Below are positions 55,393-63,173 of a stretch of 64,000 nucleotides of DNA, piece by piece (position 1 is the stretch's first letter; each line of letters opens with the position of its first letter). The notes below the pieces were generated by a model, which saw only the letters and a program-made list of their open reading frames with translations, was not told the DNA's origin and did no database searches. Position numbers and translations under genes: made by a program. The stretch is from Streptomyces sp. CB02009. Its GTDB lineage: Bacteria; Actinomycetota; Actinomycetes; Streptomycetales; Streptomycetaceae. The stretch is from contig NZ_LIVV01000011.1 of NCBI RefSeq assembly GCF_001905825.1, positions 1 through 64,000 of the forward strand, in the 5' to 3' direction.

Positions 55393-55619
55393 GCGGCGGA
55401 GGGCGGTGGGTCCCCGAGGCGTAGGGGGCCGGCGGGCGGTGGGTCCCGGCCGGACGACCAAGAAATACGGCGGGCCGGGCGTTTCGAGGTGCGCGACGGG
55501 GCGTCCCGGGGGGACGGTGGTACGGCCCTGACGGCACCCGGCCGCGCCTCGCACGGCCACGGCGCCGCGAAGGGCGACACCTTCGGACAGACCCGCCGGC
55601 GTTTCTGAGGAGAGCCCCC

Positions 55620-56051
55620 GTGAACTGGACATTGGAAGTCGTCCCGGTCCCCGTCACCGACATGGACCGGGCGAAGGAGTTCTACGCCGGGAAGTGCGGC
55701 TTCACCGTCGACCTGGACGACGCGGTGGCGCCGGGCGTGCGCGTCGTCCAGCTGACGCCGCCGGGCTCGCGCTGTTCGCTCGCGCTGCTCAGCGGGATGC
55801 CGCCGCTGCCGGGCACCAGGACGATGGCCCCGGGCTCGCTCCAGGGACTGCAGTTCTGCGTGACGGACATCGAGGCGGCCCGGGCGGAGTTCGTCGGGCG
55901 CGGGGTGGAGGTCTCGGCGATCCAGCACATCGGCGAGCAGGGCTGGGAGCCCGGCAAGGGCGGCACGTGGAACTCCTTCATGACCTTCGAGGACCCGGAC
56001 GGAAACGGCTGGATGGTCCAGGAGGCTCCGTCGGAGCTCTCGGAACGCTGA
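55620..56051 (+). CDS. VOC (glyoxalase/bleomycin-resistance) family protein
   Basis: A 143-aa protein with two beta-alpha-beta-beta-beta units: VVPVPVTDMDRAKEFYAGKCGF and LQFCVTDIEAARAEFVGRG, ending TFEDPDGNGWMVQE with the usual metal-binding Glu. GAGGAGAG precedes the GTG. Members range from dioxygenases to drug-binding proteins; this one is unspecified. The 227-base gap upstream shows a duplicated GGGCGGTGGGTCCC but no gene. Confidence 0.9.
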   Translation: MNWTLEVVPVPVTDMDRAKEFYAGKCGFTVDLDDAVAPGVRVVQLTPPGSRCSLALLSGMPPLPGTRTMAPGSLQGLQFCVTDIEAARAEFVGRGVEVSAIQHIGEQGWEPGKGGTWNSFMTFEDPDGNGWMVQEAPSELSER

Positions 56052-56290
56052 CGGCGGCCACGTCCTCCGGCGTCGAGTGCCCCGCCGCGCCCGGCCGGGA
56101 GGCGAGGTGGCCGGCCACCTCGGCGGGCCGCCACGCCCGCCTCGTGGAGCCTGGCGGCGAGGTGCCGCAGACAGGCGGCGGAGGGCGGGCTGAGCCCGTC
56201 GGCCGGCGGCATCGGCCAGGGCGCGGTCAGGGTCGGCACGGGGAGGCCGTCGAGGTGCCCCGGGCAGACGAGGGTCTCGTACCGTCCCCC
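56052..56290 (-). pseudogene. Frameshifted gene remnant
   Basis: Reverse-strand reading gives a protein-like stretch YETLVCPGHLDGLPVPTL..., continuing ADGLSPPSAACLRHLAARL and HEAG in one frame up to about 56150, then RPAEVAGHLASRPGAA and STPEDVAAV in a neighbouring frame. Joined, the two look like the C-terminal end of one protein, so one frameshift near 56145-56150 has broken it. There is no start codon or ribosome site at the left end and the 3' part runs into the VOC gene without a stop. I do not recognise the family. A sequencing error is possible. Confidence 0.4.
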
Positions 56291-56784
56291 TAGAACCCCC
56301 GGTAGAAGTGCCGGAGCCGCTCGTCCTCCGCCACGCACGGCATCCCGGCGGCCTCCATCACCCGGTGGGAGGCCGGATTGTCCAGGTCGGCGTCGCCCTT
56401 CGCGCCGGAGGCACCGGCGCGGCGGGCGATCTCGAGGAGCGCCCGCAGCGCCTCGGAGGCGTACCCGTGGCCGCGCGCGACGGGCACGAGCCCGTACCCG
56501 ACGGTGACGACCCCGATCTCGTCGGGCGGCCCGTGGAACCCGATGCCCCCGACGGTGACGCCGCTCTCCGCGAGCCGTATCGCGTACGGCCGGAACACTC
56601 CCGGGTCGCCCCGCTCGGCGACCCCCCGCAGGAAGCCGGTGGCCGAGCGGACGTCCCCGTCGCCGGGATACCCCTCGCCCCACAGGTCCCCGGTCGCGGA
56701 CTCCCGGGCGACGATGCGCCCGGCGTCGGCGACGGTCAGCGGCTGGAGCAGGAGCCGCGCGGTGGCGACGGATTCGATCTTCAC
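56290..56784 (-). CDS. GNAT-family N-acetyltransferase (RimJ/RimL-like)
   Basis: A 164-aa acetyltransferase of the Acetyltransf_3 type, starting at a GTG: TARLLLQPLTVADAGRIV, VTVGYGLVPVARGHGYASEALRAL with the acetyl-CoA loop RGHGYA, and DNPASHRVMEAAGM. Its relatives modify N-termini of proteins or small amines. No partner gene suggests the substrate. Confidence 0.9.
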   Translation of the reverse strand: MKIESVATARLLLQPLTVADAGRIVARESATGDLWGEGYPGDGDVRSATGFLRGVAERGDPGVFRPYAIRLAESGVTVGGIGFHGPPDEIGVVTVGYGLVPVARGHGYASEALRALLEIARRAGASGAKGDADLDNPASHRVMEAAGMPCVAEDERLRHFYRGF

Positions 56785-56879
56785 CGGGGCAGTCTGGACG
56801 GACCCGCAGCCCCGGGCAACGGATTAATCACCCGTGGACGGGCGCCCGTTGCCACACCGTGCCGCGAGCGGGGCGAGCC

Positions 56880-57029
56880 TCAGCCCAGGACGGCGTCCAA
56901 GATCTCCTCCACCCAGTACCTCAGGCGGTGCCGACGGCTGCAGAACCGCTTCGGGCGCCGCCACCGGCTGCGCTCGTCGAGCGGCCGACGGCACTGCCTG
57001 CAGTGCTTCACACGTGTCCGATCCCCCAT
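56880..57029 (-). CDS. 49-aa basic zinc-finger-like protein
   Basis: A short gene on the reverse strand with ATG at 57029 and TGA at 56880-56882. The protein starts MGDRTRVKHCRQCRRPLD and has KRFCSRRHRLRYWVEE: a CxxC pair followed by C-x3-H, a likely zinc site, in a highly basic protein that ends VEEILDAVLG. Codon third positions are GC-rich. It lies 30 bases from the glnA2-end hairpin and upstream of the acetyltransferase gene. Nucleic-acid binding is plausible but unproven. Confidence 0.7.
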   Translation of the reverse strand: MGDRTRVKHCRQCRRPLDERSRWRRPKRFCSRRHRLRYWVEEILDAVLG

Positions 57030-57119
57030 GCCCCGACTCTAGCGGCCACCTCTGACCTGGGAGACTCCTCGTTTCCCCGGACGGCGGCCCGGGGACGGCC
57101 CAGGCCGCGTGAGACGGCG

Positions 57120-57150
57120 CAGGGCCGACGGTTCGCCACCGTCGGCCCTG
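57120..57150. terminator. glnA2 terminator
   Basis: CAGGGCCGACGGT (57120-57132) pairs perfectly with 57138-57150, loop TCGCC. It lies 38 bases after the glnA2 stop on the minus strand. Confidence 0.85.
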
Positions 57151-57187
57151 TGTGTCCGTTCCGGGCTGTGCCCGTTCCGCCCCTCGG

Positions 57188-58549
57188 CTACAGCACCGGC
57201 AGGTTCTTGCGGAGTTCGAAGGCGGTGACCTCGGAGCGGTACTCCTCCCACTCCTGCTTCTTGTTGCGGAGGAAGAAGTCGAAGACGTGCTCGCCCAGCG
57301 TCTCCGCCACCAGTTCGCTCTTCTCCATGAGGGCGATCGCCTCTCCCAGGTTCTGCGGGAGCGGTTCGATGCCCATCGCACGGCGTTCCGCGTCCGAGAG
57401 GGCCCAGACGTCGTCGTCGGCGCCGGCCGGGAGTTCGTAGCCCTCCTCGATGCCCTTGAGGCCTGCGGCGAGGAGGACGGCGTAGGTCAGGTACGGGTTG
57501 GCGCCCGAGTCGATGGAGCGGACCTCGACACGGGAGGAGCCCGTCTTGCCCGGCTTGTACATGGGGACGCGGATCAGGGCCGAGCGGTTGTTGTGGCCCC
57601 AGCAGATGTACGAGGGGGCCTCGCCGCCCGAGCCGGCCGTGCGGGACGAGCCGCCCCAGATGCGCTTGTACGAGTTGACCCACTGGTTGGTGACGGCCGA
57701 GATCTCGCCCGCGTGCTTCAGCAGGCCCGCGATGAACGAGCGGCCGACCTTGGACAGCTGGTACTCGGCACCCGACTCGTAGAAGGCGTTCCGGTCGCCC
57801 TCGAAGAGGGACAGGTGGGTGTGCATGCCCGAGCCCGGGTAGTCCGAGAACGGCTTCGGCATGAACGTGGCCTGCACGCCCTGCTCCAGTGCCACCTGCT
57901 TCATCACGAGGCGGAAGGTCATGATGTTGTCCGCGGTGGAGAGGGCGTCCGCGTAGCGGAGGTCGATCTCCTGCTGGCCCGGGGCGCCCTCGTGGTGGCT
58001 GAACTCCACCGAGATGCCCATCGATTCGAGCATCGTGATCGCCTGGCGGCGGAAGTCCATGCCCACGTTCTGCGGAGTGTGGTCGAAGTACCCCGAGTTG
58101 TCCGCCGGGGTGGGGCGGGTGCCGTCGAGCGGCTTGTCCTTGAGGAGGAAGAACTCGATCTCGGGGTGGGTGTAGAAGGTGAAGCCCAGGTCCGAGGTCT
58201 TGGCGAGCGCCCGCTTCAGGACGTACCGCGGGTCGGCGAAGGACGGCGACCCGTCCGGCATCAGGATGTCGCAGAACATCCGCGCCGTGCCCGGCGCCTC
58301 GGCCCGCCACGGCAGGATCTGGAACGTCCCCGGATCCGGCTTGGCGATCATGTCCGACTCGTATACGCGGGCGAAGCCCTCGATCGCGGAGCCGTCGAAG
58401 CCGATGCCCTCGTCGAAGGCCTGCTCGAGCTCGGCGGGCGCCACGGCCACCGACTTGAGGAAGCCCAGCACGTCGGTGAACCACAGACGTACGAAGCGGA
58501 TGTCGCGCTCCTCGAGCGTACGGAGCACGAATTCCTGCTGCTTGTCCAT
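57188..58549 (-). CDS. glnA2: Glutamine synthetase-like GlnA2 (gamma-glutamylpolyamine synthetase)
   Basis: A 453-aa GSI-like protein (MDKQQEFVLRTLEERDI). It has GIGFDGSAIEGFARVYESDM, THPEIEFFLL, FSHHEGAPGQQEIDLRY and GSGMHTHLSLF, so the ATP/metal site is intact. At the GlnA adenylylation position it reads DDVWALSDAE: Trp replaces Tyr, so GlnE cannot modify it. The S. coelicolor orthologue glutamylates polyamines rather than ammonia and supports survival on putrescine/spermidine. I start at ATG 58549 because this equals the family length; ATG 58561 has its GAGG directly adjacent. No GlnR box of proper spacing is found upstream. Confidence 0.95.
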   Translation of the reverse strand: MDKQQEFVLRTLEERDIRFVRLWFTDVLGFLKSVAVAPAELEQAFDEGIGFDGSAIEGFARVYESDMIAKPDPGTFQILPWRAEAPGTARMFCDILMPDGSPSFADPRYVLKRALAKTSDLGFTFYTHPEIEFFLLKDKPLDGTRPTPADNSGYFDHTPQNVGMDFRRQAITMLESMGISVEFSHHEGAPGQQEIDLRYADALSTADNIMTFRLVMKQVALEQGVQATFMPKPFSDYPGSGMHTHLSLFEGDRNAFYESGAEYQLSKVGRSFIAGLLKHAGEISAVTNQWVNSYKRIWGGSSRTAGSGGEAPSYICWGHNNRSALIRVPMYKPGKTGSSRVEVRSIDSGANPYLTYAVLLAAGLKGIEEGYELPAGADDDVWALSDAERRAMGIEPLPQNLGEAIALMEKSELVAETLGEHVFDFFLRNKKQEWEEYRSEVTAFELRKNLPVL

Positions 58550-58798
58550 TTCCACACCCATCCTCGCTGGTCAGGCCGCCTGCTCCCACCGCCTCAGAGC
58601 ACATCGGGGGGCACCTGAGCATCCCACCACATGGTTTCGCGCACGTTGCACACCCATAGTGCCTGCTCGGGTGTGACTCAGGTAACGGGGGAAGGGCTGC
58701 GTCCGGGTGTCCGTTCGCCCCTCGTCCGCCCTCCCGCCGGTACCGAGTGGTACCCCGTTCGGCCCACAGAACCCCCGCGCCCACTACGATCTGCGCCC

Positions 58799-59257
58799 AT
58801 GGGGGCCACACGGCTCGTACGCCCGTCCCAGCACGCGCGTCCCATGGCACTGGTGAGCGCCGTGGCGACGCTCCTTGCCGCGCTCTTCTTCTGCCTGGGC
58901 GCCGGGCCGGGGCCCGAGGCCCATCACGCGGGCACCGGACCGGGGGCAGCGAGCGGGTCGGCGGGCACCAGCGCCGCCGCCGGCACGGCCACGACCGCCG
59001 CCCGCACGGCCGCTCCCGCCGCCCGCGCGGCCGCCGGCTCCGTCGCCGAGTACATCTGCCCGTACGACCGCGGCGGCTGCTCCCTCTTCCCCTCGCTCTC
59101 CCCCGCGGTGCTCAGCGCGCCCCCGCTCGATCCGCCGCTGCACGCGGCCGACGGGCTCCCGCGCGTCGAGCCGCCGTCCGGTGACGGCGCCGCGCGCCGT
59201 TCCGGCGTCCGGCCGCGCGCGCCGGATCTGCACGTCCTTCAAGTTCTCCGGACATAG
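58799..59257 (+). CDS. Small secreted or membrane-anchored protein before DUF3105
   Basis: A 152-aa protein: basic start, one hydrophobic segment (LVSAVATLLAALFFCLGAG, residues 20-38), a low-complexity Ala/Thr/Gly region and a C-terminal part with YICPYDRGGCSLFPSLSP, two cysteines that could pair or bind metal. The two following genes encode DUF3105 and DUF305 proteins, often found with copper handling, and all three appear to form one unit. No family is recognised. Its stop lies inside the hairpin 59250-59287. Confidence 0.7.
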   Translation: MGATRLVRPSQHARPMALVSAVATLLAALFFCLGAGPGPEAHHAGTGPGAASGSAGTSAAAGTATTAARTAAPAARAAAGSVAEYICPYDRGGCSLFPSLSPAVLSAPPLDPPLHAADGLPRVEPPSGDGAARRSGVRPRAPDLHVLQVLRT

Positions 59258-59287
59258 CGGCGCCGGGCGTCCCGCCCCGCTGTGTCC
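59250..59287. repeat. Hairpin at the stop of the small secreted protein gene
   Basis: GGACATAGCGG (59250-59260) pairs with 59277-59287 with one G-T wobble. It overlaps the stop codon and lies 45 bases before the DUF3105 start, so it may lower expression of the following genes or stabilise the mRNA end. Confidence 0.55.
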
Positions 59288-59331
59288 ACCCCCGAACTCC
59301 ACCCCCATCCCTGAAGAAGGACGACATCACC

Positions 59332-59979
59332 ATGGCCGCCAAGAGCTCCGCCAACGCCGACCGCCGCGCCCGAATAGAGGAGATGCGCCGCGCCGAGCAG
59401 GCCCGTGAGCGCCGCAACCGCCTCGTCACGATCGGCGTCTCGGGCGTCGTCGTCCTCGGCCTCGTCGGCTTCGGCACCTTCGTGCTGATGAAGAAGTCCG
59501 ACGAGCAGGACAAGAAGGACGCGGCCGCGAAGGCCCCCATCGCCGCCGAGCAGTCCTGGGACGCCAAGAAGCTCGGCCGCAACCACGTCGAGACGGCCGT
59601 GAAGTACGAGATGAAGCCGCCGGTCGGCGGTGACCACCACCCGGTCTGGATGAACTGCGACGGCGTCGTCTACAAGAAGGCCATCGCCGAGGTGAACGCC
59701 GTGCACTCCCTGGAGCACGGCGCCGTCTGGGTGACGTACAACAAGAAGGCCGCCGCCGACGACGTGAAGAAGCTCGAGGACAAGGTCGGCAAGACCAAGT
59801 ACACGCTGATGAGCCCGGTGGACGACCAGGCCGGCGCCATCATGCTGTCCGCCTGGGGCAAGCAGGTCACCGTGGACAACGCGAGCGACCCGCGCATCGA
59901 CGCCTTCTTCACCAAGTACGTCCAGGGTCCGCAGACCCCCGAGCCGGGCGCCGCCTGCACCGGCGGGATCGGCCAGTGA
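59332..59979 (+). CDS. DUF3105 membrane-anchored extracytoplasmic protein
   Basis: A 215-aa protein: charged cytoplasmic N-terminus (ARIEEMRRAEQARERRNR), one helix (LVTIGVSGVVVLGLVGFGTF) and an outside DUF3105 domain with GGDHHPVWMNC and AVHSLEHGAVWVTY. The clustered His, Cys and Met residues look like a copper site. GAAGAAGGA lies before the ATG. It is cotranslated with the DUF305 gene (overlap of 4 bases). Confidence 0.92.
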   Translation: MAAKSSANADRRARIEEMRRAEQARERRNRLVTIGVSGVVVLGLVGFGTFVLMKKSDEQDKKDAAAKAPIAAEQSWDAKKLGRNHVETAVKYEMKPPVGGDHHPVWMNCDGVVYKKAIAEVNAVHSLEHGAVWVTYNKKAAADDVKKLEDKVGKTKYTLMSPVDDQAGAIMLSAWGKQVTVDNASDPRIDAFFTKYVQGPQTPEPGAACTGGIGQ

Positions 59980-60656
59980 GCCGGCTCGGCGAAGTCGACG
60001 GCGACGACCTGCTGACGCCCTCGGCCCGCCGGCCGAACAGGACGCAGTGGGCGGCGATCACGGCCGTCGCGCTCGCCCTGCTGTTCGCCGGGGGCGCCGT
60101 CACCGTCGCCTCCGCCGAGCGCGAGGAGGCGCCGCGTACGCCGTCCTCGCTCTCCGCGGACGCCGGCTTCGCCCGGGACATGGCCGTCCACCACCAGCAG
60201 GCCGTCGAGATGTCGTTCATCGTCCGGGACCGCACCCGGGACGAGGAGGTGCGCCGACTCGCGTACGACATCGCCAACACCCAGGCCAACCAGCGGGGCA
60301 TGATGCTCGGCTGGCTCGACCTGTGGGGCCTGCCCAAGATCGAGTCCGGCGTCGAGCCGATGACCTGGATGGGCATGGGCGGCTCCGGCGACACCGGTCC
60401 GCTCGACGGGGCGCTCATGCCCGGCATGGCGACCAACGCCCAGTTGGACCAGCTGCGCCGGGCGAGCGGCCGGGAGGCCGAGGTCCTGTACCTGAAGCTC
60501 ATGACCGAGCACCACAGGGGCGGGGTCCACATGGCCGAGGGCTGTGTCCAGAAGTGCTCGGTGGAGATCGAGCGCGGTCTCGCGCAGGGCATGGTCGACG
60601 CCCAGAAGTCCGAGATCCTGCTGATGGCGGACATGCTCAGGAAGCGCGGCGCCTGA
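59976..60656 (+). CDS. DUF305 extracytoplasmic protein (CopM-like)
   Basis: A 226-aa protein with one N-terminal membrane helix (AAITAVALALLFAGGAV) and a DUF305 four-helix domain. The family motif FARDMAVHHQQAVEMS and the second EHHRGGVHMAEG form a Met/His metal site; PMTWMGMGG and ALMPGMA add methionines. DUF305 proteins such as cyanobacterial CopM bind copper outside the membrane. The GTG overlaps the DUF3105 stop. A double hairpin follows. Confidence 0.93.
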   Translation: MSRLGEVDGDDLLTPSARRPNRTQWAAITAVALALLFAGGAVTVASAEREEAPRTPSSLSADAGFARDMAVHHQQAVEMSFIVRDRTRDEEVRRLAYDIANTQANQRGMMLGWLDLWGLPKIESGVEPMTWMGMGGSGDTGPLDGALMPGMATNAQLDQLRRASGREAEVLYLKLMTEHHRGGVHMAEGCVQKCSVEIERGLAQGMVDAQKSEILLMADMLRKRGA

Positions 60657-60660
60657 CGCC

Positions 60661-60712
60661 CCGGGTCGGTGACCCGACGGCCCCCGTGACCCACCGCGGT
60701 CGCGGGGGCCGT
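60661..60712 (+). terminator. Double hairpin terminator of the DUF3105-DUF305 unit
   Basis: A 6-bp stem (CGGGTC 60662-60667 with GACCCG 60671-60676) is followed by a 10-bp perfect stem (60677-60686 with 60703-60712) around a 16-base loop. It starts right after the DUF305 stop. Confidence 0.75.
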
Positions 60713-60735
60713 GGCGTACGCGGACACCTCGCGGG

Positions 60736-60817
60736 AGCCGTGCCGTGCGCGGACAGGTCCTCGCGGCGGTCGGACCGTGCGCCGACAAGTCGCGGCGGAC
60801 GGACCGTGCGCCGACAA
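60736..60817. repeat. 29-bp period direct repeats before the CBS gene
   Basis: GGACCGTGCGCCGACAA occurs at 60772-60788 and 60801-60817, and a decayed third copy lies around 60736-60755 (GCCGTGCGCGGACA). The array is non-coding and lies between the terminator and the CBS gene promoter. Confidence 0.8.
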
Positions 60818-60872
60818 TGGATGGGGCTCGGGGACGTACGTGTGACCACGTCCGACGAAAGGTACGCATCCC

Positions 60873-61292
60873 ATGACCACGGCGAAGGACATCATGCACC
60901 CCGGGGCCCAGTGGATCCCGGCCCACGAGACGCTCGACCGCGCCGCCCAGCTGATGCGCAACCTGAACGTCGGCGCGCTGCCCGTCGCCGACGAGAACGA
61001 GCGGCTCTGCGGCATCATCACGGACCGCGACATCGTGGTCGGCTGCGTGGCCATGGGCCACGACCCCTCGAAGATCACCTGCGGCGAGATGTCCCAGGGC
61101 ACCCCGCGCTGGGTCGAGTCGGGCGCGGACGTGGGCGCGGTCCTGGAGGAGATGCAGGGCCACCAGATCCGGCGGCTGCCCGTCATCGAGGAGAAGCGCC
61201 TCGTCGGCATGATCAGCGAGGCCGATCTGGCCCAGCATCTGTCGGACGAGCAGCTCAAGGGGTTCTGCGAGAGCGTCTACGCGCCTTCCTGA
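60873..61292 (+). CDS. Two-CBS-domain protein
   Basis: A 139-aa protein made of two CBS domains: AKDIMHPGAQWIPAHETLDRA ... CGIITDRDIVVG and CGEMSQGTPRWV ... VGMISEADLAQHL, the typical GxxxxxD endings of each. CBS pairs bind adenine nucleotides and sense energy state; related short actinobacterial proteins (Hrp1 type) respond to low oxygen. CGAAAGG lies before the ATG. Its stop overlaps the converging hydrolase gene by 16 bases. Confidence 0.93.
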   Translation: MTTAKDIMHPGAQWIPAHETLDRAAQLMRNLNVGALPVADENERLCGIITDRDIVVGCVAMGHDPSKITCGEMSQGTPRWVESGADVGAVLEEMQGHQIRRLPVIEEKRLVGMISEADLAQHLSDEQLKGFCESVYAPS

Positions 61293-62179
61293 GGCCCCGG
61301 CACCTCTTCCCGGCCGGATCGCAGGACAGACTGCGGGCCGGAGCGCGGAACAGACCGCGGGTCGGATCGCAAGATCACGGCGGCGACCGCTGCCGGGCGG
61401 TCCTTCATGACCAGATGGCCCGACGGCACGGCAGCCTCGTAGCGGGCGCCGAGCCGTCGGGCCAGCGCGCGCTGGCGCCGTTCCCAACGGGCCGAGCCGT
61501 CGGGGGCGGCGAGGACGGTGACGGGGAGGCCGGGCGGCAGCGGGTGCGTGGCGCGCAGGGCGAGGAGTTCGGCCGCGACGGCTCCGTAGTGGGCGTTCTC
61601 CCAGAGGGTGCCGCGCAGGACGCGTGAGGTGCGGTACACCCGGTGGACGAGGGCGGTGGGGGCCGGGTCGTGGCGTACGGCCGCACGGCGCACCGCGGGG
61701 CCCAGGGCGGCCGGGGCGCCCGCGGCGCACAGGACGGTGCCGAGGACCCGGGCGACGGCCCCGGCGTACGTGCCCACCCGGGGGTGTTCCTCCACCGACG
61801 AGTCCACGAGCACGAGCGCGCCGGTCCGGTCCGGGTGGAGTCGGGCGAAGGCCTCGGCGTGGAATCCGGCGATGGAGTGCCCGACGGCGGTGGCGGGGCC
61901 GGGGAGCCCCAGCGCGTCGAGGAGCGCGGCGATCCGGTGGGCCTCGCCGGCGGCGGTGGGCGGGCCGGCGGCGGGCTGGGAGAGGCCGTGCCCGGGGCGG
62001 TCGAAGCGGACGACCGTGCGGTGCGGGGCGAGGAGCGGGACGACCGGGTCCCAGTCGAACCAGCTCATCCCGAGGCCCGCGCTCAGGACGCAGACGGGTC
62101 CCGAGCCCTCGACGACGACGTGGTGGGCGACGCCGTCGATCCGTACGAAGGCCGGTTCTCCGGCCGGTTGTCCGGTCAT
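61277..62179 (-). CDS. Alpha/beta hydrolase
   Basis: A 300-aa alpha/beta-hydrolase: oxyanion region LSAGLGMSWFDWDP, RFDRPGHGLSQPA, nucleophile elbow GHSIAGFHAE, acid in LVDSSVEEHP or AAPDGSAR, and His in VPSGHLVMKD. The C-terminus carries a short imprecise repeat (SDPRSVPRSGPQSVLRSG). The ATG overlaps the stop of the DUF998 gene (62176-62179), so it is cotranslated. Substrate unknown. Confidence 0.9.
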   Translation of the reverse strand: MTGQPAGEPAFVRIDGVAHHVVVEGSGPVCVLSAGLGMSWFDWDPVVPLLAPHRTVVRFDRPGHGLSQPAAGPPTAAGEAHRIAALLDALGLPGPATAVGHSIAGFHAEAFARLHPDRTGALVLVDSSVEEHPRVGTYAGAVARVLGTVLCAAGAPAALGPAVRRAAVRHDPAPTALVHRVYRTSRVLRGTLWENAHYGAVAAELLALRATHPLPPGLPVTVLAAPDGSARWERRQRALARRLGARYEAAVPSGHLVMKDRPAAVAAVILRSDPRSVPRSGPQSVLRSGREEVPGPQEGA

Positions 62180-63024
62180 CGCTCCTCCTCCGGGGCGGGG
62201 CGGGACGTGGCGAGGGAGTAGGCCAGGACCGCGAGCCACACCGCCACCAGGAGCACCTGGAGCCGCTGGCCGGCGCCGAGCGCCCAGGTGCCCTTCCCCG
62301 CCTCGAAGGCGGCGACGGCGGCGAGGGTCCAGACGGTGGCGGCGAGCTCCAGGGCGACGACGACCGGGCCGGTACGGGCGAGGGGCCGCCCCCGGCCGTA
62401 ACGGCGGGCGGCCACGGTGAGCGCGACGAGGGCGAGGAGGGCGCCGGTCATGGCGAGACCGGAACTGACGGCATGGGCCGTATGGGTGGCGGGCACGAGC
62501 CCGGCGGCCTCGCGCGCGGCGCACGCGGGGTCGGTGGTGGCGGCGCAGCTGAGCGGGAGACGCGAGTCGGCGACGGTGGCGGCGCCGAAGAGGGCGAGCG
62601 CGCCCCACCCGAGGACCGACCAGGGCTCGCGGACGCGCCGCCGCAGCGGGCCGGCGTCCAGAGTGCCCGGCCCAGCGGCTTCCGAGGCGGGCCGACGGAC
62701 GGCCCACGACTCCCCGGCGGGCCCGGCCTCCGAGGCCCATCGGTGACCGGACCCCCTCGTCTCCCGGTGTCCGATCCCCCTCGTTCCCCGGCGCCAGGTC
62801 CCCGCCCATCCCAGCACCGCACCCGCCAGGACGAGCGCCCCCGACACCAGGTCGGTCGCCCGGAAGAAGGTGCCGAACGGCTGGTCCGAAGCCGCCAGTT
62901 CGGAGACGTACGTCCGGACCGGGTCGAGCCCGGTCCGCAGGACGGCTTCGAGGACCCACGCGGTGTACGCGAGCGCGCCGAGGGCCAGCAGGGCGGCCGA
63001 GGCTCGTGTCACGTTTCCGGGCAT
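62176..63024 (-). CDS. DUF998 membrane protein
   Basis: A 282-aa membrane protein with six helices, of the DUF998 type: YVSELAASDQPFGTFFRATDL is the family signature after the first helix. Between helices two and three lies a hydrophilic, Arg/Gly-rich insertion (about residues 75-130) that contains short repeats (RRGTRGIGHRETRGSGHR). The cysteines in PLSCAATTDPACAAREA probably form an outside disulfide. It leads the two-gene unit with the alpha/beta hydrolase. Function unknown. Confidence 0.88.
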   Translation of the reverse strand: MPGNVTRASAALLALGALAYTAWVLEAVLRTGLDPVRTYVSELAASDQPFGTFFRATDLVSGALVLAGAVLGWAGTWRRGTRGIGHRETRGSGHRWASEAGPAGESWAVRRPASEAAGPGTLDAGPLRRRVREPWSVLGWGALALFGAATVADSRLPLSCAATTDPACAAREAAGLVPATHTAHAVSSGLAMTGALLALVALTVAARRYGRGRPLARTGPVVVALELAATVWTLAAVAAFEAGKGTWALGAGQRLQVLLVAVWLAVLAYSLATSRPAPEEER

Positions 63025-63173
63025 AGTGGGTCTGACGCTACGGCGTGCCGGAGGGTTGCCGCTGCCCGGGGTGGATCCGGCCCGGTTCTGCCGGGTGGTC
63101 AGCGGCCGCCGCGGGCGTCACGCGCGGCCCGTTTCCCAGGACATCGCGTCGGTCTGACGATTACACTGGCCGG

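Noticed and set aside
58562..58798. GlnR-like half-sites (GTTAC, CACAC, GTGTG) before glnA2
   Set aside because: Only one half-site fits the consensus and no GAAAC-type b-site follows in 11-base phase.
60637..60849. A 70-codon minus-strand ORF over the 29-bp repeats
   Set aside because: Its sequence is made by the repeats, with no ribosome site.
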